DNA from: an uncultured Roseibium sp.
Lineage (GTDB): Bacteria; Pseudomonadota; Alphaproteobacteria; Rhizobiales; Stappiaceae
DNA: 64,000 nucleotides
Assembly: GCF_947496995.1 (NCBI RefSeq)
Contig: NZ_CANMFD010000002.1
Coordinates: 372,001-436,000, forward strand
Direction: 5' to 3'
Positions 46,592 to 57,006 of this stretch are shown here, piece after piece; the stretch's first letter is position 1; every line of letters starts with the position of its first letter. The position numbers and the translations under genes are program-made. Below the pieces are notes generated by a model, which was not told the origin of the DNA, ran no database searches, and saw nothing but the letters and a program-made list of their open reading frames with translations.

Positions 46592-47593
46592 ATGGAGCAT
46601 GGCGGGGATCTGACCCTGGCGATGGAACGCTTTGGCGGCATGCGGGAGGACTGGCTGGACCTGTCGACCGGCATCAATCCGTACAGCTATCCGCTGCAGC
46701 GGACCATGTCCGCCGGCGCCTGGACGGCTCTGCCGGAGAAGGCCGCGGAGGAACGATTGATTGCCGCTGCCCGGCACGCCTACAAGGTGCCGGAGCATCT
46801 GGGTCTTGTCGCCGCGCCGGGCACACAGATCCTGCTTTCGCTGCTGCCCCTGGCATTGCCGGACGGTCCCGTCGCCCTCGTCTCCCCCACCTATTCCAGC
46901 CACAAGGCAGTATGGACGCGCGAAAACCGGCCGCCGGTCGAAATCTCCAGCATCCACGCCGTCCCGGCGGACGCGAAGATCGCCGTGCTGGTCAACCCGA
47001 ACAACCCGGATGGACGCCTGGTGGATGTCAGGAGCCTGCTGGACATTGCCCGCGCCCTGACGGCACGCGGCGGATACCTGGTCATCGACGAGGCGTTCGC
47101 CGACGTCGTTCCGGGCGGCAGCATCCTGCTGCATCTTGGCGACGAGAACGTTCTGGTCCTCAGGTCCTTCGGCAAGTTCTTCGGTCTCGCGGGCCTGCGG
47201 CTCGGCTTTCTTGCCGGCAACACAGCAATTACCGCCAAGGTGTCCGGCCTGCTGGAAAGCTGGAGCCTCAGCGGCCCGGCGCTGGAAATCGGCGCTGCCG
47301 CGCTACGGGACGACGCCTTTCGGCAGAGCATGACCCATCGGCTTGCCGAGGACATGGCCGACCTCACCCTGACGCTCTCGGAAGCCGGCTTGAGCGTTTT
47401 CGGGGGGACGACGCTCTTCGCGCTTGCCGGCCTTCGGGATGCCAAAGCGCTTCACGAGGCCCTTGCACGCCGCCACATCTGGACACGGGTGTTCGACTAT
47501 GCGCCCACATGGATCCGCTTCGGCCTGCCCGGCGGCCCCGCGAATCTTGAGCGCCTCTCGCAAGCCCTTGCCGATGCGCAAAAAGACATTTAA
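46592..47593 (+). CDS. cobC: Threonine-phosphate decarboxylase CobC (CobD of Salmonella)
   Basis: This PLP aminotransferase-fold enzyme makes (R)-1-amino-2-propanol phosphate for the cobalamin lower-ligand linker. The 333-residue protein has LDLSTGINPYSYP at the N terminus, the NPNNPDGR motif, and the PLP Lys in SFGKFFGLAGLRLGF. AAGGA precedes the ATG. It is 9 nt before cobD, whose product uses its product. No cobalamin riboswitch is visible upstream. Confidence 0.93.
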   Translation: MEHGGDLTLAMERFGGMREDWLDLSTGINPYSYPLQRTMSAGAWTALPEKAAEERLIAAARHAYKVPEHLGLVAAPGTQILLSLLPLALPDGPVALVSPTYSSHKAVWTRENRPPVEISSIHAVPADAKIAVLVNPNNPDGRLVDVRSLLDIARALTARGGYLVIDEAFADVVPGGSILLHLGDENVLVLRSFGKFFGLAGLRLGFLAGNTAITAKVSGLLESWSLSGPALEIGAAALRDDAFRQSMTHRLAEDMADLTLTLSEAGLSVFGGTTLFALAGLRDAKALHEALARRHIWTRVFDYAPTWIRFGLPGGPANLERLSQALADAQKDI

Positions 47594-47602
47594 CCAGCAA
47601 TC

Positions 47603-48580
47603 ATGCTGATTTATGAAAACACGCTCTGGGTGTTGCTGGCGGCGTTGTTGCTCGATGCGGTGATCGGCGATCCAGCCTGGCTGTGGAAGCGGCTCCCCCA
47701 TCCTGTGGTGTGGATCGGCAAGCTGATTGCCGTCTTCGACAAGCACTTCAACAAGACGGCCCATGAGCCCTTCGTCCGCAAACTCGGCGGTGTCCTGACC
47801 CTGTTTTTCCTGGTGGCGGGCAGTCTCCTGATCGGCGCCGGTATCCATGCACTGGCCGCGAGCCTACCGCTCGGAGAAATCTTTACCGTGGTGATCGCCG
47901 CTGTTTTCATCGCGCTCAACAGCCTCTACCGGCATGTTGCAGCCGTGCGCGACGGCCTTCAGACCGGCGGCCTTGAAGGCGGCAGGAAGGCCGTTTCGAT
48001 GATCGTCGGACGGGACCCGAAACAGCTCGACGAAGCTGGTGTCTCGCGGGCGGCGATCGAATCCTGTGCGGAGAATTTCTCCGACGGGGTGGTCGCGCCG
48101 GTGGTCTGGTTCGCCGTGCTCGGCCTGCCGGGCCTGATCGCCTACAAGGCGGTCAACACTGCGGACAGCATGATCGGCCACAAGAACGAGGTTTACGCGG
48201 ATTTCGGCTGGGCCTCCGCAAGGTTCGACGACCTCATCAATCTGCCTGCCTCGCGGCTTTCCGCCCTTTTTATCGCGCTGGCGGCACCGCTTGCACGTGG
48301 TTCGATCCGCACGAGTGTCCGGTGTGCGCTGGACGATGCCGGAAAACACCGCTCTCCCAATGCCGGCTGGCCGGAAGCGGCGATGGCCGGGGCACTGAAC
48401 CTCTCCCTCGCAGGTCCGAGGATCTATCCCGGCTACACGGTCAACGACCGCTTCCTGAATGCAGCCGGGCGCAGAGATGCATCGGCGGCCGATATTTCCA
48501 GAGCGCTTGCGATCATGCTGGGGGCATTCGCATTGCAGACGGTTTTCGTTGCTGTCCTTGCGGTCCTGTTCGCGCTGTAG
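47603..48580 (+). CDS. cobD: Adenosylcobinamide-phosphate synthase CobD (CbiB)
   Basis: This inner-membrane enzyme attaches aminopropanol phosphate to adenosylcobyric acid. The 325-residue protein has several membrane helices and family motifs (DAVIGDP; HPVVWIGKLI; IESCAENFSDGVVAPV; NTADSMIGHKN). It follows cobC by 9 nt. The stop lies 11 nt from the end of the convergent cobQ gene. Confidence 0.95.
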   Translation: MLIYENTLWVLLAALLLDAVIGDPAWLWKRLPHPVVWIGKLIAVFDKHFNKTAHEPFVRKLGGVLTLFFLVAGSLLIGAGIHALAASLPLGEIFTVVIAAVFIALNSLYRHVAAVRDGLQTGGLEGGRKAVSMIVGRDPKQLDEAGVSRAAIESCAENFSDGVVAPVVWFAVLGLPGLIAYKAVNTADSMIGHKNEVYADFGWASARFDDLINLPASRLSALFIALAAPLARGSIRTSVRCALDDAGKHRSPNAGWPEAAMAGALNLSLAGPRIYPGYTVNDRFLNAAGRRDASAADISRALAIMLGAFALQTVFVAVLAVLFAL

Positions 48581-48591
48581 AGAGCATCCGG

Positions 48592-50049
48592 CTATTCGTC
48601 CCGCGCAATCTGCAGCACTTTTTCCACGTCCAGTGCCTTTTCCAGATGGGCCGCAAGATCGCCGAGGATCCGGTCTATACTGCGGTCATAGGCAACACCC
48701 GAGCTTGCTCCGAAGTCCGACAGATAGGTGGTGCGGAAGGCATCGTTCGTGAAGAGGCCGTGGACATAGGTTCCGGACACGAGACCATCGGCGGAGACAG
48801 CACCGTCCGGAACGTTTTCCGCGAGCTTCATCATCGGCCTGCCGCAGTCCGGTCCGTTTGTTCGCCCGACATGGATCTCGTAGCCAGAGACCGGCGCGCC
48901 GCTGGCAACATGCGTGCCGGTTGCCGGGACTGTCGATTTCTCCGGCGTCAACACGGTTTCCACGTTCAAGAACCCGAGCCCCTCGACCGCGCCGGGCGCG
49001 CCTTCGATGCCGTCCGGATCGGAAATCGTCCTGCCGAGCATCTGGAAACCGCCGCAAATGCCGAGAATGTGGCCGCCTCGCCGGTGATGGGCCTTCAGAT
49101 CGATATCCCAGCCCTGGGCACGGAAAAACGCCAGGTCGCCGATGGTCGACTTCGAGCCGGGCAGCAACACGACATCCGCATCCCCCGGCAAAGGGTTGCC
49201 GGGCTGGATCAACTCGAGCACGACACCCGGTTCCAGGCGCAAGGGATCGAGGTCATCGAAATTGGCGATCCGGGAGGTCACCGGCACAACAATCTTCATG
49301 CCGTCGCGGCCAAACCCGTCAGCCAGACCGAGCGCATCTTCCGCCGGAAGTCTGGCTGCATCGGCGAACCAGGGAATGACGCCCAGCCCCGGCCAACCGG
49401 TCCGCGCCTCGATCTCCCGCATGCCCTCTTCGAACAGGTTGGGGTCCCCCCGAAAGCGGTTGATGAAAAACCCCCGGATGCGCTGCTGCTCCTGCTGTTT
49501 CAGAACCGCGTGGGTTCCGACAACGGAGGCAATCACGCCACCACGGTCGATGTCGGCACACAGCAGAACCGGCAGACCGGCGGCTTCGGCAAAGCCCATG
49601 TTGGCAATGTCACCGGCTCTCAGATTGATTTCCGCAGGACTTCCAGCGCCCTCCACGATCACCAGATCCGCTTCTGAGGATGTGATTGAGAAACTCTCCA
49701 TAACCTTTGGAAGAAGTTCTGCTTTCTGCTTTCCGTACTCCCGTGCCCGCAAGGTGCCGAAACGCTTTCCCTGTACGATCACCTGGGCGCCCGTGTCCGT
49801 TTCCGGTTTCAGCAGGACGGGATTCATGTGGACAGACGTTTCCACGCGGCACCCCAGCGCCTGCAACGCCTGAGCACGGCCTATCTCACCGCCGTCCGCA
49901 GTCACCGCCGCGTTGTTGGACATGTTCTGCGGCTTGAACGGACGCACGGCAAGGCCGCGGTCGGCAAACAGGCGGCACAGGCCGGCCACGATCAGGCTCT
50001 TGCCCACATTGGAGCCCGTGCCCTGGATCATGATGGCCGGTGTTTTCAC
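48592..50049 (-). CDS. cobQ: Cobyric acid synthase CobQ
   Basis: CobQ amidates four carboxyl groups of adenosylcobyrinate a,c-diamide using glutamine. The 485-residue protein starts at GTG, four bases after the yrhK stop (TAA-GCAG-GTG), giving [17 protein letters not shown] as in the family; the longer open frame upstream is the yrhK region in another frame. The dethiobiotin-synthase-like ATP domain is N-terminal, and the glutaminase Cys is in [10 protein letters not shown]. It ends the riboswitch-led operon. Confidence 0.93.
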   Translation of the reverse strand: MKTPAIMIQGTGSNVGKSLIVAGLCRLFADRGLAVRPFKPQNMSNNAAVTADGGEIGRAQALQALGCRVETSVHMNPVLLKPETDTGAQVIVQGKRFGTLRAREYGKQKAELLPKVMESFSITSSEADLVIVEGAGSPAEINLRAGDIANMGFAEAAGLPVLLCADIDRGGVIASVVGTHAVLKQQEQQRIRGFFINRFRGDPNLFEEGMREIEARTGWPGLGVIPWFADAARLPAEDALGLADGFGRDGMKIVVPVTSRIANFDDLDPLRLEPGVVLELIQPGNPLPGDADVVLLPGSKSTIGDLAFFRAQGWDIDLKAHHRRGGHILGICGGFQMLGRTISDPDGIEGAPGAVEGLGFLNVETVLTPEKSTVPATGTHVASGAPVSGYEIHVGRTNGPDCGRPMMKLAENVPDGAVSADGLVSGTYVHGLFTNDAFRTTYLSDFGASSGVAYDRSIDRILGDLAAHLEKALDVEKVLQIARDE

Positions 50050-50053
50050 CTGC

Positions 50054-50371
50054 TTACCCGTCACCACGGGAACTTTCGTCCCGGGCGGCTCCGTAAGGGC
50101 GGAATTCATCCGGCACCGGCAGATTGGCCAGACGCAGTTCGAGCAACAGGCGGATGGAAGGCCGGACGGCGAAAAGAACCGAACCGACAAGAAACAGCCA
50201 GGTTCCCGCGTAGACCAGGCTTTCGTAAAAAAAGAAGATACTTCCGACGACAAACGCCAGCGCCGCCAGAAACTCGACGAGCGTTCGATAAAGCTCATAC
50301 CGGCGGACGATTTCCGCGTGATCTTTCGATGCCGTTCGGCTTCGGATGTCAAAAAGTCTGCCCATGTTCAT
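50054..50371 (-). CDS. YrhK-like small membrane protein
   Basis: The 105-residue protein resembles the YrhK domain: a basic N-terminal segment, [18 protein letters not shown], two membrane helices (about 31-50 and 54-72), and [12 protein letters not shown] after them. Function is unknown. Its ATG overlaps the stop of the GNAT gene (ATGA), and cobQ starts 4 nt after its stop, so it is translated as part of the cob operon. Confidence 0.7.
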   Translation of the reverse strand: MNMGRLFDIRSRTASKDHAEIVRRYELYRTLVEFLAALAFVVGSIFFFYESLVYAGTWLFLVGSVLFAVRPSIRLLLELRLANLPVPDEFRPYGAARDESSRGDG

Positions 50372-50838
50372 TCCAACACCTTTTCGAATCTCCGGAAGGT
50401 CATCCCCCTTCGAGTCTCGATCTCACTTGTCTCGGCGTATCCGAGCGACTGGTAGAACCTCCTGGCCGTTTCCGTGCTTTTCAGGCGGATCCTGTCCAGG
50501 CCCCGGTCGCGGAAATAGTCCTCGAGGGTCCGCATGAGCATCTTGCTGATCCCCGTGCAGCGGACATCGGGCAGGACATAATTCAAAAGCACTTCCCCAT
50601 CCGGTGATCCCATTGCCACGCCAAGAACCTTGCGGTCCGGATCGACGGCGGTGAAAACACCGCCCTGTCCGTGTATCCAGCTTTCGATATTCGCCGCCGT
50701 CTTGTTCTTAAGCCAGGGCTCGTATTTTGCCGGGTCATTGTCGTGATCGGCCGTGCAGAGTTCCAGGATCGAGCGGCGGAGCAGCGTTGCTATTTCATGA
50801 GAGTCGGCGCTGCTGGCAGCGATAATCGTAAAAGGCAT
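50368..50838 (-). CDS. GNAT-family N-acetyltransferase
   Basis: The 156-residue protein has the GNAT fold, with the acetyl-CoA region VLPDVRCTGISKMLMRTLEDYFRDRG and the C-terminal TETARRFYQSLGYAE. The acyl acceptor is unknown. It starts 18 nt after cobO and overlaps yrhK by four bases (ATGA), so it is inside the riboswitch-led operon. Confidence 0.85.
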   Translation of the reverse strand: MPFTIIAASSADSHEIATLLRRSILELCTADHDNDPAKYEPWLKNKTAANIESWIHGQGGVFTAVDPDRKVLGVAMGSPDGEVLLNYVLPDVRCTGISKMLMRTLEDYFRDRGLDRIRLKSTETARRFYQSLGYAETSEIETRRGMTFRRFEKVLE

Positions 50839-50856
50839 ATGTCCTCGGTTCGGTGA

Positions 50857-51495
50857 CTAGAATTCAATGCCTTCTTGCGGCTTCACTCCGGAACGGAAGG
50901 GGTGCTTGATCTGCGTCATGTCGGTGACCAGATCGGCAATTTCAATCAGTTCGTCCTTGGCGTTCCGGCCGGTAATGACGACATGCACATCCTCCGGCTT
51001 TTCATTTTCCAGAAACGCGACGACTTCGGCGATATCGAGGTAATCGTAGCGCAGGACGATATTAAGTTCGTCGCACAAAACCAGCCGGTAGTCGCCGGAT
51101 GTGATCATCTCCTTGGCAGCGTCCCAGGCCTGTTGGGCTGCGTCGATATCGCGCTGTCTGTCCTGGGTTTCCCAGGTGAACCCCTCCCCCATGCGCTTGA
51201 CGGTCACCAGATCGGAGAACCGCTCCAGCGCCATGCGTTCCCCCGTCTCGATACGTCCCTTGACGAACTGGACCACACCCACCTTGTGGCCGTGCCCGAG
51301 CGAGCGGAACACCATGCCGAAGCCTGCTGTCGATTTGCCCTTGCCCTTGCCGGTATGGACGATCAGCAGGCCTTTCTCGATGGTCTTGGTGGCCATGATC
51401 TTGTCGCGCGCGGCTTTCTTCTTGCGCATCTTTTCCGCATGGCGGGCGTTCAGTTCCTCGTCGGACAGTTCCGGTTTGTCGTTATCGGCGGTCAC
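50857..51495 (-). CDS. cobO: Cob(I)yrinic acid a,c-diamide adenosyltransferase CobO
   Basis: CobO transfers the adenosyl group of ATP to the cobalt. The 212-residue BtuR-type protein has the P-loop VHTGKGKGKST, the FVKG segment and LCDELNIVLRYDYLD. The GTG start overlaps the cobN stop (GTGA), so it is coupled to the cobalt chelatase that acts just before it. Confidence 0.96.
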   Translation of the reverse strand: MTADNDKPELSDEELNARHAEKMRKKKAARDKIMATKTIEKGLLIVHTGKGKGKSTAGFGMVFRSLGHGHKVGVVQFVKGRIETGERMALERFSDLVTVKRMGEGFTWETQDRQRDIDAAQQAWDAAKEMITSGDYRLVLCDELNIVLRYDYLDIAEVVAFLENEKPEDVHVVITGRNAKDELIEIADLVTDMTQIKHPFRSGVKPQEGIEF

Positions 51496-54400
51496 GGCGT
51501 TTCGGTCCCTTCCAGTGTGGTTTTCAGATCGTTGAGTGCAGCATGGGTGGAATTGCGCCTCGGCGTCCAGAGGCCGCGCTCGATGGCTTCGTGAAATCTC
51601 GCCAGCATCTCCTTCAAGCCGGCCGGATTGGCCTCCTTGAGGAAATCGCGGACGGTTTCATCGTCCAGATAGGCCTCATAGAGCTGGTCGAAATGATGGT
51701 CTCCGACAGCGCGGGTGGTGGCGGCAAAGGCGAAGAGATAGTCCAGGGTCGCCACCATCTCGAAGGCACCCTTGTAGCCGTGGCGCATGACGCCGGCGAT
51801 CCATTTCGGATTGGCCGCCCTTCCGCGAACGACACGGCCGATTTCTTCCGACAAGGAGCGCACCACCGGGCGTTCCGGGCGCGAATGATCGTTGTGATAG
51901 ACCTTCGGTGCCGCGCCCTTCAGCGTTTCCACCGTTGCCGCCAGTCCGCCTTCGAACTGGTAATAATCATCGCTGTCGAGCAGATCATGCTCGCGGTTGT
52001 CCTGGTTGTGCAGCACCGCATCGACCGATGTCAGGCGCGTTTCCAGCGCGGCTCTTGCCGGTGCGCCGTCCCCGCCACCGCCATAGGCATAGCCGCCCCA
52101 GGTGAGGAAGGCTTCGGCGAAGTCGCCCCGTTCCGCCCAGATGCCCTCGTCGATCAGCGCTTGCAGCCCGGCACCATAGGCGCCCGGCCTGGAGCTGAAA
52201 ACCCGGTATCCTGCCCTCTGCATCGCTTCCTGCGCGTTCGCACCGCTTTTTTCCAGTTCACTCGCGTCCGTTTTCATACGCGCGGCAATCGGATTGGCCG
52301 TTGCGGGTTCCTCCAGCGCGCCAACAGCGCGCGCGGCGCTGTCGAAGAGATCCATCTGGTGCGGAAAGGCGTCGCGGAAGAAACCGGAAACGCGCAGGGT
52401 AACGTCGACGCGTGGCCGTCCGAGGTCTGAGAGCTTCAGAATCTCGAACCCGGTAACCCGGCCCGATCCCTGTTCCCAGACAGGACGCGCGCCGATGAGC
52501 GCCAGCGCCTGGGCGATATCGTCGCCGCCGGTGCGCATGTTCGCCGTACCCCAACAGGTCAGCACCAACGACGCCGGCCATTCGCCTTCGTCCTGGAAAT
52601 AGCGCTCGGCCACGAGGTTCGCCGATTGCTGTCCCAGCCGCCAGGCGGTCTCGGTGGGAACTGCGCGAACATCTACGGAATAAAAGTTTCTTCCGGTCGG
52701 AAGAACGTCGGGCCGGCCGCGCGAGGGAGCCCCAGACGGACCCGGTTCGACAAAGCCGCCATCGAGCGCCGTCAGAACAGCGGCAGTCTCCGCATGTCCC
52801 GATCCTGTCACCGCCGGACGCAAGTGTTCGGCGATTTCCGTCAGGACGGGATGAACTCTCTGCCACTCTGCAGGTACCGCCCTGTCGCCAGCAATCAGAT
52901 CCCGCGCCAGCCATTCAAGACGTTCCACCGTATCGCCGTTAGAGCGCCAGGGGGCGTCCGTCATCGCCTGCAATATCTCCGGCTTCGGTCCGTTCCAGCC
53001 TTCGGAAAAATCACAATCGAGAGGATCGAAAGCTCCAAAGCCGAGATCATTTGCAAGCGCCCGCTGGAGACTTTCCTGCGCAAGTTCCTTGCCTCTTGGA
53101 ACGCGCACCAGCGCAGCCAGAAGATCCGTCAGCAGGTCACCTTCCGGGCTTGTGCCGAGAATGTGCAGCCCGTCGCGGATCTGCAGTTCCTTCAGGTCGC
53201 AAAGATGAGCGTCCAACCGCGCCAGACGGGTGTCCTCGTCCATCGCCTCATCGAGGCCGATATCCTTGTCGAGCCCATGCCGGACGGCGGCATCGAGAAT
53301 TTCCCGCGTCAAGGCCTTCAGGCGGCGCGGGTCGACGCCGCTCGCCAGGTAATATTCGTCCAGCAGGGTCTCCAGCTCTTCCGCCGCACCATGGCTTTCG
53401 GCGCGGGTGAGCGGCGGCGTGAGGTGGTCGACGATGACAGCGGAGGTGCGGCGTTTGGCCTGTGCGCCCTCGCCTGGATCGTTGACGATGAACGGATAGA
53501 TGTTGGGGACGGGCCCGAGAACCGCTTCGGGAAAACAGGCTTCGGACAGCGCCAGAGCCTTGCCCGGCAGCCATTCCAGATTGCCATGCTTGCCGAGATG
53601 AACAACAGCATGGACGCCGAACCCGTACCGCAGCCAGATGTAGAAGGCGAAATAGTGATGCGGCGGCACCAGAGCCGGGTCGTGATAGGTTTCCTTCGGG
53701 TCGATATTGTAGCCTCGGGCCGGCTGAATGCCGACCATCTGCCCGCCAAAGCGGTGCAGCGCCAGGCGGAATTCTCCGCCGGTCACGTGAGGATCGTCCT
53801 CAGGCCTGCCCCAGCGCTCCTGAACCGCGGATTTCACTTTCTCCGGCAGTCTCGAGAACGCTTGCCGGTAATCTTCCAGCGAAAGAGCCTGAAAGCCATC
53901 TCTCGTCTCACGCCCCTGAATCGCGTTGGTCACACCGGACGTCAGGATGTCCATGAGAGCAGCGGATGTTTCCGGCGCGTTGCCGACGTCGTAGCCGGCG
54001 GCCCCCATGGCCGCCAGAAGCGATACGCAGGATGCGGGTGTATCCAGTCCGACACCGTTGGCAAGACGCCCGTCCCGGTTGGGGTAGTTGGCCAGGATCA
54101 ACGCCGTTTTCTTGTCCCCGGCACCCAGATGTCCCAGCTTCGCCCAGCCTGCGGCGAGGTCCGCGACGAAACGAATACGATCCGGAACCGGCGTGAACTT
54201 TACCGGTGTGGACTGGGTTTCGGCGTCGAAAACGCCTTCTTCCTTGAAGGAAACAGCCCGCGTCAGGATACGGCCGTCGATTTCCGGCAGGACCACATGC
54301 ATGGCAAGATCGCGGATCGAGAGACCCTGGTCGCTGTCCTCCCAGCCCTCCCGGGAGGATGAGGAAAACACTACCTGCAGCACAGGTTTGCCGGGCCGGT

Positions 54401-55250
54401 CCAGCGGTGTCGGCTGGTGGGCGATCCCCGCTTTGGAAACCGCGAAAGCTGTACCGTTCATAATCACATCCGGTCGAGCGCCTTCAAACAGGCTCTCCAG
54501 CACGGCGATGGATTCGGCTTCCTTGAGGCTGGAGACGAAGACCGGAAGCGCGTTGACGCCAGCCCGGTCCAGTTCCTCGACGAGCGCGTCGATGGGCGCC
54601 GTTTGCGCACCCTGCACGAGGGCGCGGTAAAAGGTGATCGCCGCCACGGGCCGCGCCGGATCGCGCCAGGTGGCCTTCAGCGCCGCCAGATCCGGAGCCG
54701 CATGACCGGGCAGATGGATACCTGCACGCGGCAAAGGCACGGGATGGGCGGGTTCGTCGGTCTTTTCCAGAAGGAAAGCCGCGAACCGCAGCGCATTGGC
54801 GTAGTTTTCCGCACCACCCTCGACGCAATAGCGCCAGAACCGGTGCACTTCCTCAGCCGGACGCGTCGAGCGGCCGGTCAGGTCCTCGTCCCATTTGTCG
54901 TCACCGGGGATGACGATCAGGTCGATGCCGCTGGCGCGGACCTCCTCCTCGAAGCGCTCCAGACCGTAGCGCCAGTATTCCACGCCGCCCAGAATGCGCA
55001 GGATCACCAGTTTCGATCCGCGCACCGTCTGTTCGGCGTAAAGATCGACCGAATAGGGATGCGACAGGGCCATCAGGTTGGCAAGGCGCAGTGCGGCCCG
55101 GTCCTCATTCAGACCGGCATGGGCTGCGGCAAAGCTGCCGAGTTCCGTGTCGGCCGCGGACAAGAACAGGACATCGGCCGGTGACTGGCCGAGATCGACC
55201 GCGTCGCCACCGTCATCGATACGGCGCGTCTGGCTGGCGAGAATATGCAT
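51492..55250 (-). CDS. cobN: Aerobic cobaltochelatase subunit CobN
   Basis: CobN is the large catalytic subunit of the ATP-dependent CobNST chelatase that inserts cobalt into hydrogenobyrinate a,c-diamide in the aerobic pathway. The 1252-residue protein is normal length and contains the family segments KHGNLEWLPGKALALS, HYFAFYIWLRYGFG and NGTAFAVSKAG-like motifs. cobS and cobT are not in the window; they are usually elsewhere in alphaproteobacteria. It follows cobW by 42 nt. Confidence 0.96.
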   Translation of the reverse strand: MHILASQTRRIDDGGDAVDLGQSPADVLFLSAADTELGSFAAAHAGLNEDRAALRLANLMALSHPYSVDLYAEQTVRGSKLVILRILGGVEYWRYGLERFEEEVRASGIDLIVIPGDDKWDEDLTGRSTRPAEEVHRFWRYCVEGGAENYANALRFAAFLLEKTDEPAHPVPLPRAGIHLPGHAAPDLAALKATWRDPARPVAAITFYRALVQGAQTAPIDALVEELDRAGVNALPVFVSSLKEAESIAVLESLFEGARPDVIMNGTAFAVSKAGIAHQPTPLDRPGKPVLQVVFSSSSREGWEDSDQGLSIRDLAMHVVLPEIDGRILTRAVSFKEEGVFDAETQSTPVKFTPVPDRIRFVADLAAGWAKLGHLGAGDKKTALILANYPNRDGRLANGVGLDTPASCVSLLAAMGAAGYDVGNAPETSAALMDILTSGVTNAIQGRETRDGFQALSLEDYRQAFSRLPEKVKSAVQERWGRPEDDPHVTGGEFRLALHRFGGQMVGIQPARGYNIDPKETYHDPALVPPHHYFAFYIWLRYGFGVHAVVHLGKHGNLEWLPGKALALSEACFPEAVLGPVPNIYPFIVNDPGEGAQAKRRTSAVIVDHLTPPLTRAESHGAAEELETLLDEYYLASGVDPRRLKALTREILDAAVRHGLDKDIGLDEAMDEDTRLARLDAHLCDLKELQIRDGLHILGTSPEGDLLTDLLAALVRVPRGKELAQESLQRALANDLGFGAFDPLDCDFSEGWNGPKPEILQAMTDAPWRSNGDTVERLEWLARDLIAGDRAVPAEWQRVHPVLTEIAEHLRPAVTGSGHAETAAVLTALDGGFVEPGPSGAPSRGRPDVLPTGRNFYSVDVRAVPTETAWRLGQQSANLVAERYFQDEGEWPASLVLTCWGTANMRTGGDDIAQALALIGARPVWEQGSGRVTGFEILKLSDLGRPRVDVTLRVSGFFRDAFPHQMDLFDSAARAVGALEEPATANPIAARMKTDASELEKSGANAQEAMQRAGYRVFSSRPGAYGAGLQALIDEGIWAERGDFAEAFLTWGGYAYGGGGDGAPARAALETRLTSVDAVLHNQDNREHDLLDSDDYYQFEGGLAATVETLKGAAPKVYHNDHSRPERPVVRSLSEEIGRVVRGRAANPKWIAGVMRHGYKGAFEMVATLDYLFAFAATTRAVGDHHFDQLYEAYLDDETVRDFLKEANPAGLKEMLARFHEAIERGLWTPRRNSTHAALNDLKTTLEGTETP

Positions 55251-55292
55251 CTAGGGCGTCACGCGATCCATGAGTGCGGCAGAAATCATCGC

Positions 55293-56411
55293 TCAGGCCG
55301 CCGCTTTCAGACCGCCCAGCAGGCCGCGCACGGCTTCCAGGTCCAGGCCCTTGAGGCCGATCACCACAAGCTTGCCGGAACTTTCCGCACCTGCGGCGAA
55401 CCAGGTTTCCACACGCGGGCCGACCGCCTGCACCATGGCCGGAGCCGCCTTGCCGTCAATCAGCACAGCTCCCTTGATCCGCAGCACGCCCTTCAGCGCC
55501 ATTGCCTCCAGCACCCTGGCTTCCGCAGTCTTCAGGCTGTCGAAAGCGGCGACTTCCAGAACATGGCTTTCGAAATCGTCGTGGTGGTGATGGTCGTGAT
55601 GATCGTGGTGATGGTCATCATGGTCATGGTCGTCGTCGTGAGCGTGATCATGGTCGTCATCGTGATGGTGATGATGCTCGTGGCGCGAGGCCATGTCATC
55701 CTCGGCGGCGGAGCCGCGGCCGAGCAGCACTTCAATCGGCAAGGTGCCCTTTTCCGAAGCCACGATATGCACCGCCGGGCGTACGTCGACGGCGATCTTT
55801 TCCTGTACGGCTTTCAGCGCCTCGGCCGACACCAGGTCGGCCTTGTTGAGAACGACCAGATCCGCGCAGCGCAACTGGTCCTGGAAAAGCTCCTCCACCG
55901 GGCTTTCGTGATCCAGCGCATCGTCGGCGGCGCGCTGGGCATCCAGGGCCGCCTGGTCGAGCACGATCCGGCCTTCGGCAAGAGCAGCCGCATCCAGGAC
56001 GGTCACCACACCATCGACGGTCACCTTCGATTTGACGCTCGGCCAGGAAAAAGCCCTGACCAGCGGCTGCGGAAGGGCAAGGCCGGAGGTTTCGATGACG
56101 ATATGTTCGGGCGGCGTGTCGCGGGACAGCAGCATTTCCATTGTCGGCAGAAAATCGTCGGCAACCGTGCAGCAGATACAGCCGTTGGTGAGTTCCACCA
56201 CTTCCTCCGCCGCGCAATCCGGATCGGCGCAGCCGTTCATCAGCGAACCGTCGAAGCCCATGTCGCCGAATTCATTGACGATCAGCGCTATCCGTCGGCC
56301 GTCGGCGTTCTGCAGCAGGTTGCGGATCAGCGTTGTCTTGCCCGCTCCCAGGAACCCGGTGACGATGGTTGCCGGGATCTTGCGGCCCGGCTGCATGGAC
56401 GAAGTGGTCAT
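55293..56411 (-). CDS. cobW: CobW, G3E GTPase metallochaperone
   Basis: The 372-residue GTPase is needed for cobalamin synthesis and is thought to deliver cobalt to CobNST. The P-loop is GFLGAGKTT (19-27), the metal-binding CxCC is in NGCICC (76-81), and a long His/Asp run follows (about 243-280), probably a metal reservoir. The ATG overlaps the cobP stop (ATGA). The open frame extends 90 codons further upstream but there it is the cobP region in another frame. Confidence 0.95.
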   Translation of the reverse strand: MTTSSMQPGRKIPATIVTGFLGAGKTTLIRNLLQNADGRRIALIVNEFGDMGFDGSLMNGCADPDCAAEEVVELTNGCICCTVADDFLPTMEMLLSRDTPPEHIVIETSGLALPQPLVRAFSWPSVKSKVTVDGVVTVLDAAALAEGRIVLDQAALDAQRAADDALDHESPVEELFQDQLRCADLVVLNKADLVSAEALKAVQEKIAVDVRPAVHIVASEKGTLPIEVLLGRGSAAEDDMASRHEHHHHHDDDHDHAHDDDHDHDDHHHDHHDHHHHDDFESHVLEVAAFDSLKTAEARVLEAMALKGVLRIKGAVLIDGKAAPAMVQAVGPRVETWFAAGAESSGKLVVIGLKGLDLEAVRGLLGGLKAAA

Positions 56412-56959
56412 AATCGAATTTCCGGTTGAAGGTTGGGTTTCAAAAGGGTCGGCAGGCCGGCGGCGACAAACACCACCTGCCGGCAAACCTGCGCCATATT
56501 CTGGTTGAGCCGTCCCTGCGCATCTCGGAACGACCTTGAAAGACGGTTCTCCGGCACGATGCCCATGCCGACCTCGTTCGACACGAAAACGCACGGCCCT
56601 TGAAGGTCTGCGACGGTCTGGCAGAGTTCGGTGGTTTCGGCGGCGATGTCTTTTTCGGCGAAGGTCAGATTGGACAGCCACAGGGTCAGACAGTCCACAA
56701 GGACGACCCTGCCCGGTTGGCTTTGCCGCCGGAGGACATTTTTCAGATCAAGTTGTTCTTCAAAAGTGGTCCAGGCAGGCCCGCGCCGGGTGCGGTGATC
56801 GCCGATCCGCTCCGCCATCTCAGAATCGAAGGCGGCAGCCGTTGCGACATAGATTTTCTCAAGGCCGGATTTTTCCGCCAGGTCTTCCGCGAACCGGCTT
56901 TTTCCGGAGCGGGCGCCGCCAAGAACGAGCGTGGCACCCGGGCCGTCTGCTTGCGTCAT
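56408..56959 (-). CDS. cobP: Adenosylcobinamide kinase/guanylyltransferase CobP (CobU)
   Basis: This bifunctional enzyme phosphorylates adenosylcobinamide and transfers GMP to it. The 183-residue protein has the P-loop GGARSGKS, the guanylylation His in GDHRTRRGP, and VDCLTLWLSN. I chose MTQADGPGATLV as the start; an upstream start adds eleven residues. It is the first gene after the cobalamin riboswitch. Confidence 0.94.
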   Translation of the reverse strand: MTQADGPGATLVLGGARSGKSRFAEDLAEKSGLEKIYVATAAAFDSEMAERIGDHRTRRGPAWTTFEEQLDLKNVLRRQSQPGRVVLVDCLTLWLSNLTFAEKDIAAETTELCQTVADLQGPCVFVSNEVGMGIVPENRLSRSFRDAQGRLNQNMAQVCRQVVFVAAGLPTLLKPNLQPEIRL

Positions 56960-57006
56960 ACAGTCTCCCCGCCGTCCGCCCGACAGCGCCACTGGGTTGC
57001 TTTTCC

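Noticed and set aside
50050-50352. N-terminal extension of CobQ by about 100 residues
   Set aside because: The extension is the YrhK gene read in another frame; a GTG right after the YrhK stop gives the normal CobQ N terminus.
52626-54362. 578-codon frame antisense to cobN
   Set aside because: cobN is complete and well conserved over this stretch; the antisense translation has no recognisable domain.
55570-55690. Short tandem repeats of TGGTCATCA type, considered as a minisatellite or array
   Set aside because: They are the in-frame His/Asp-rich metal-binding segment of CobW.
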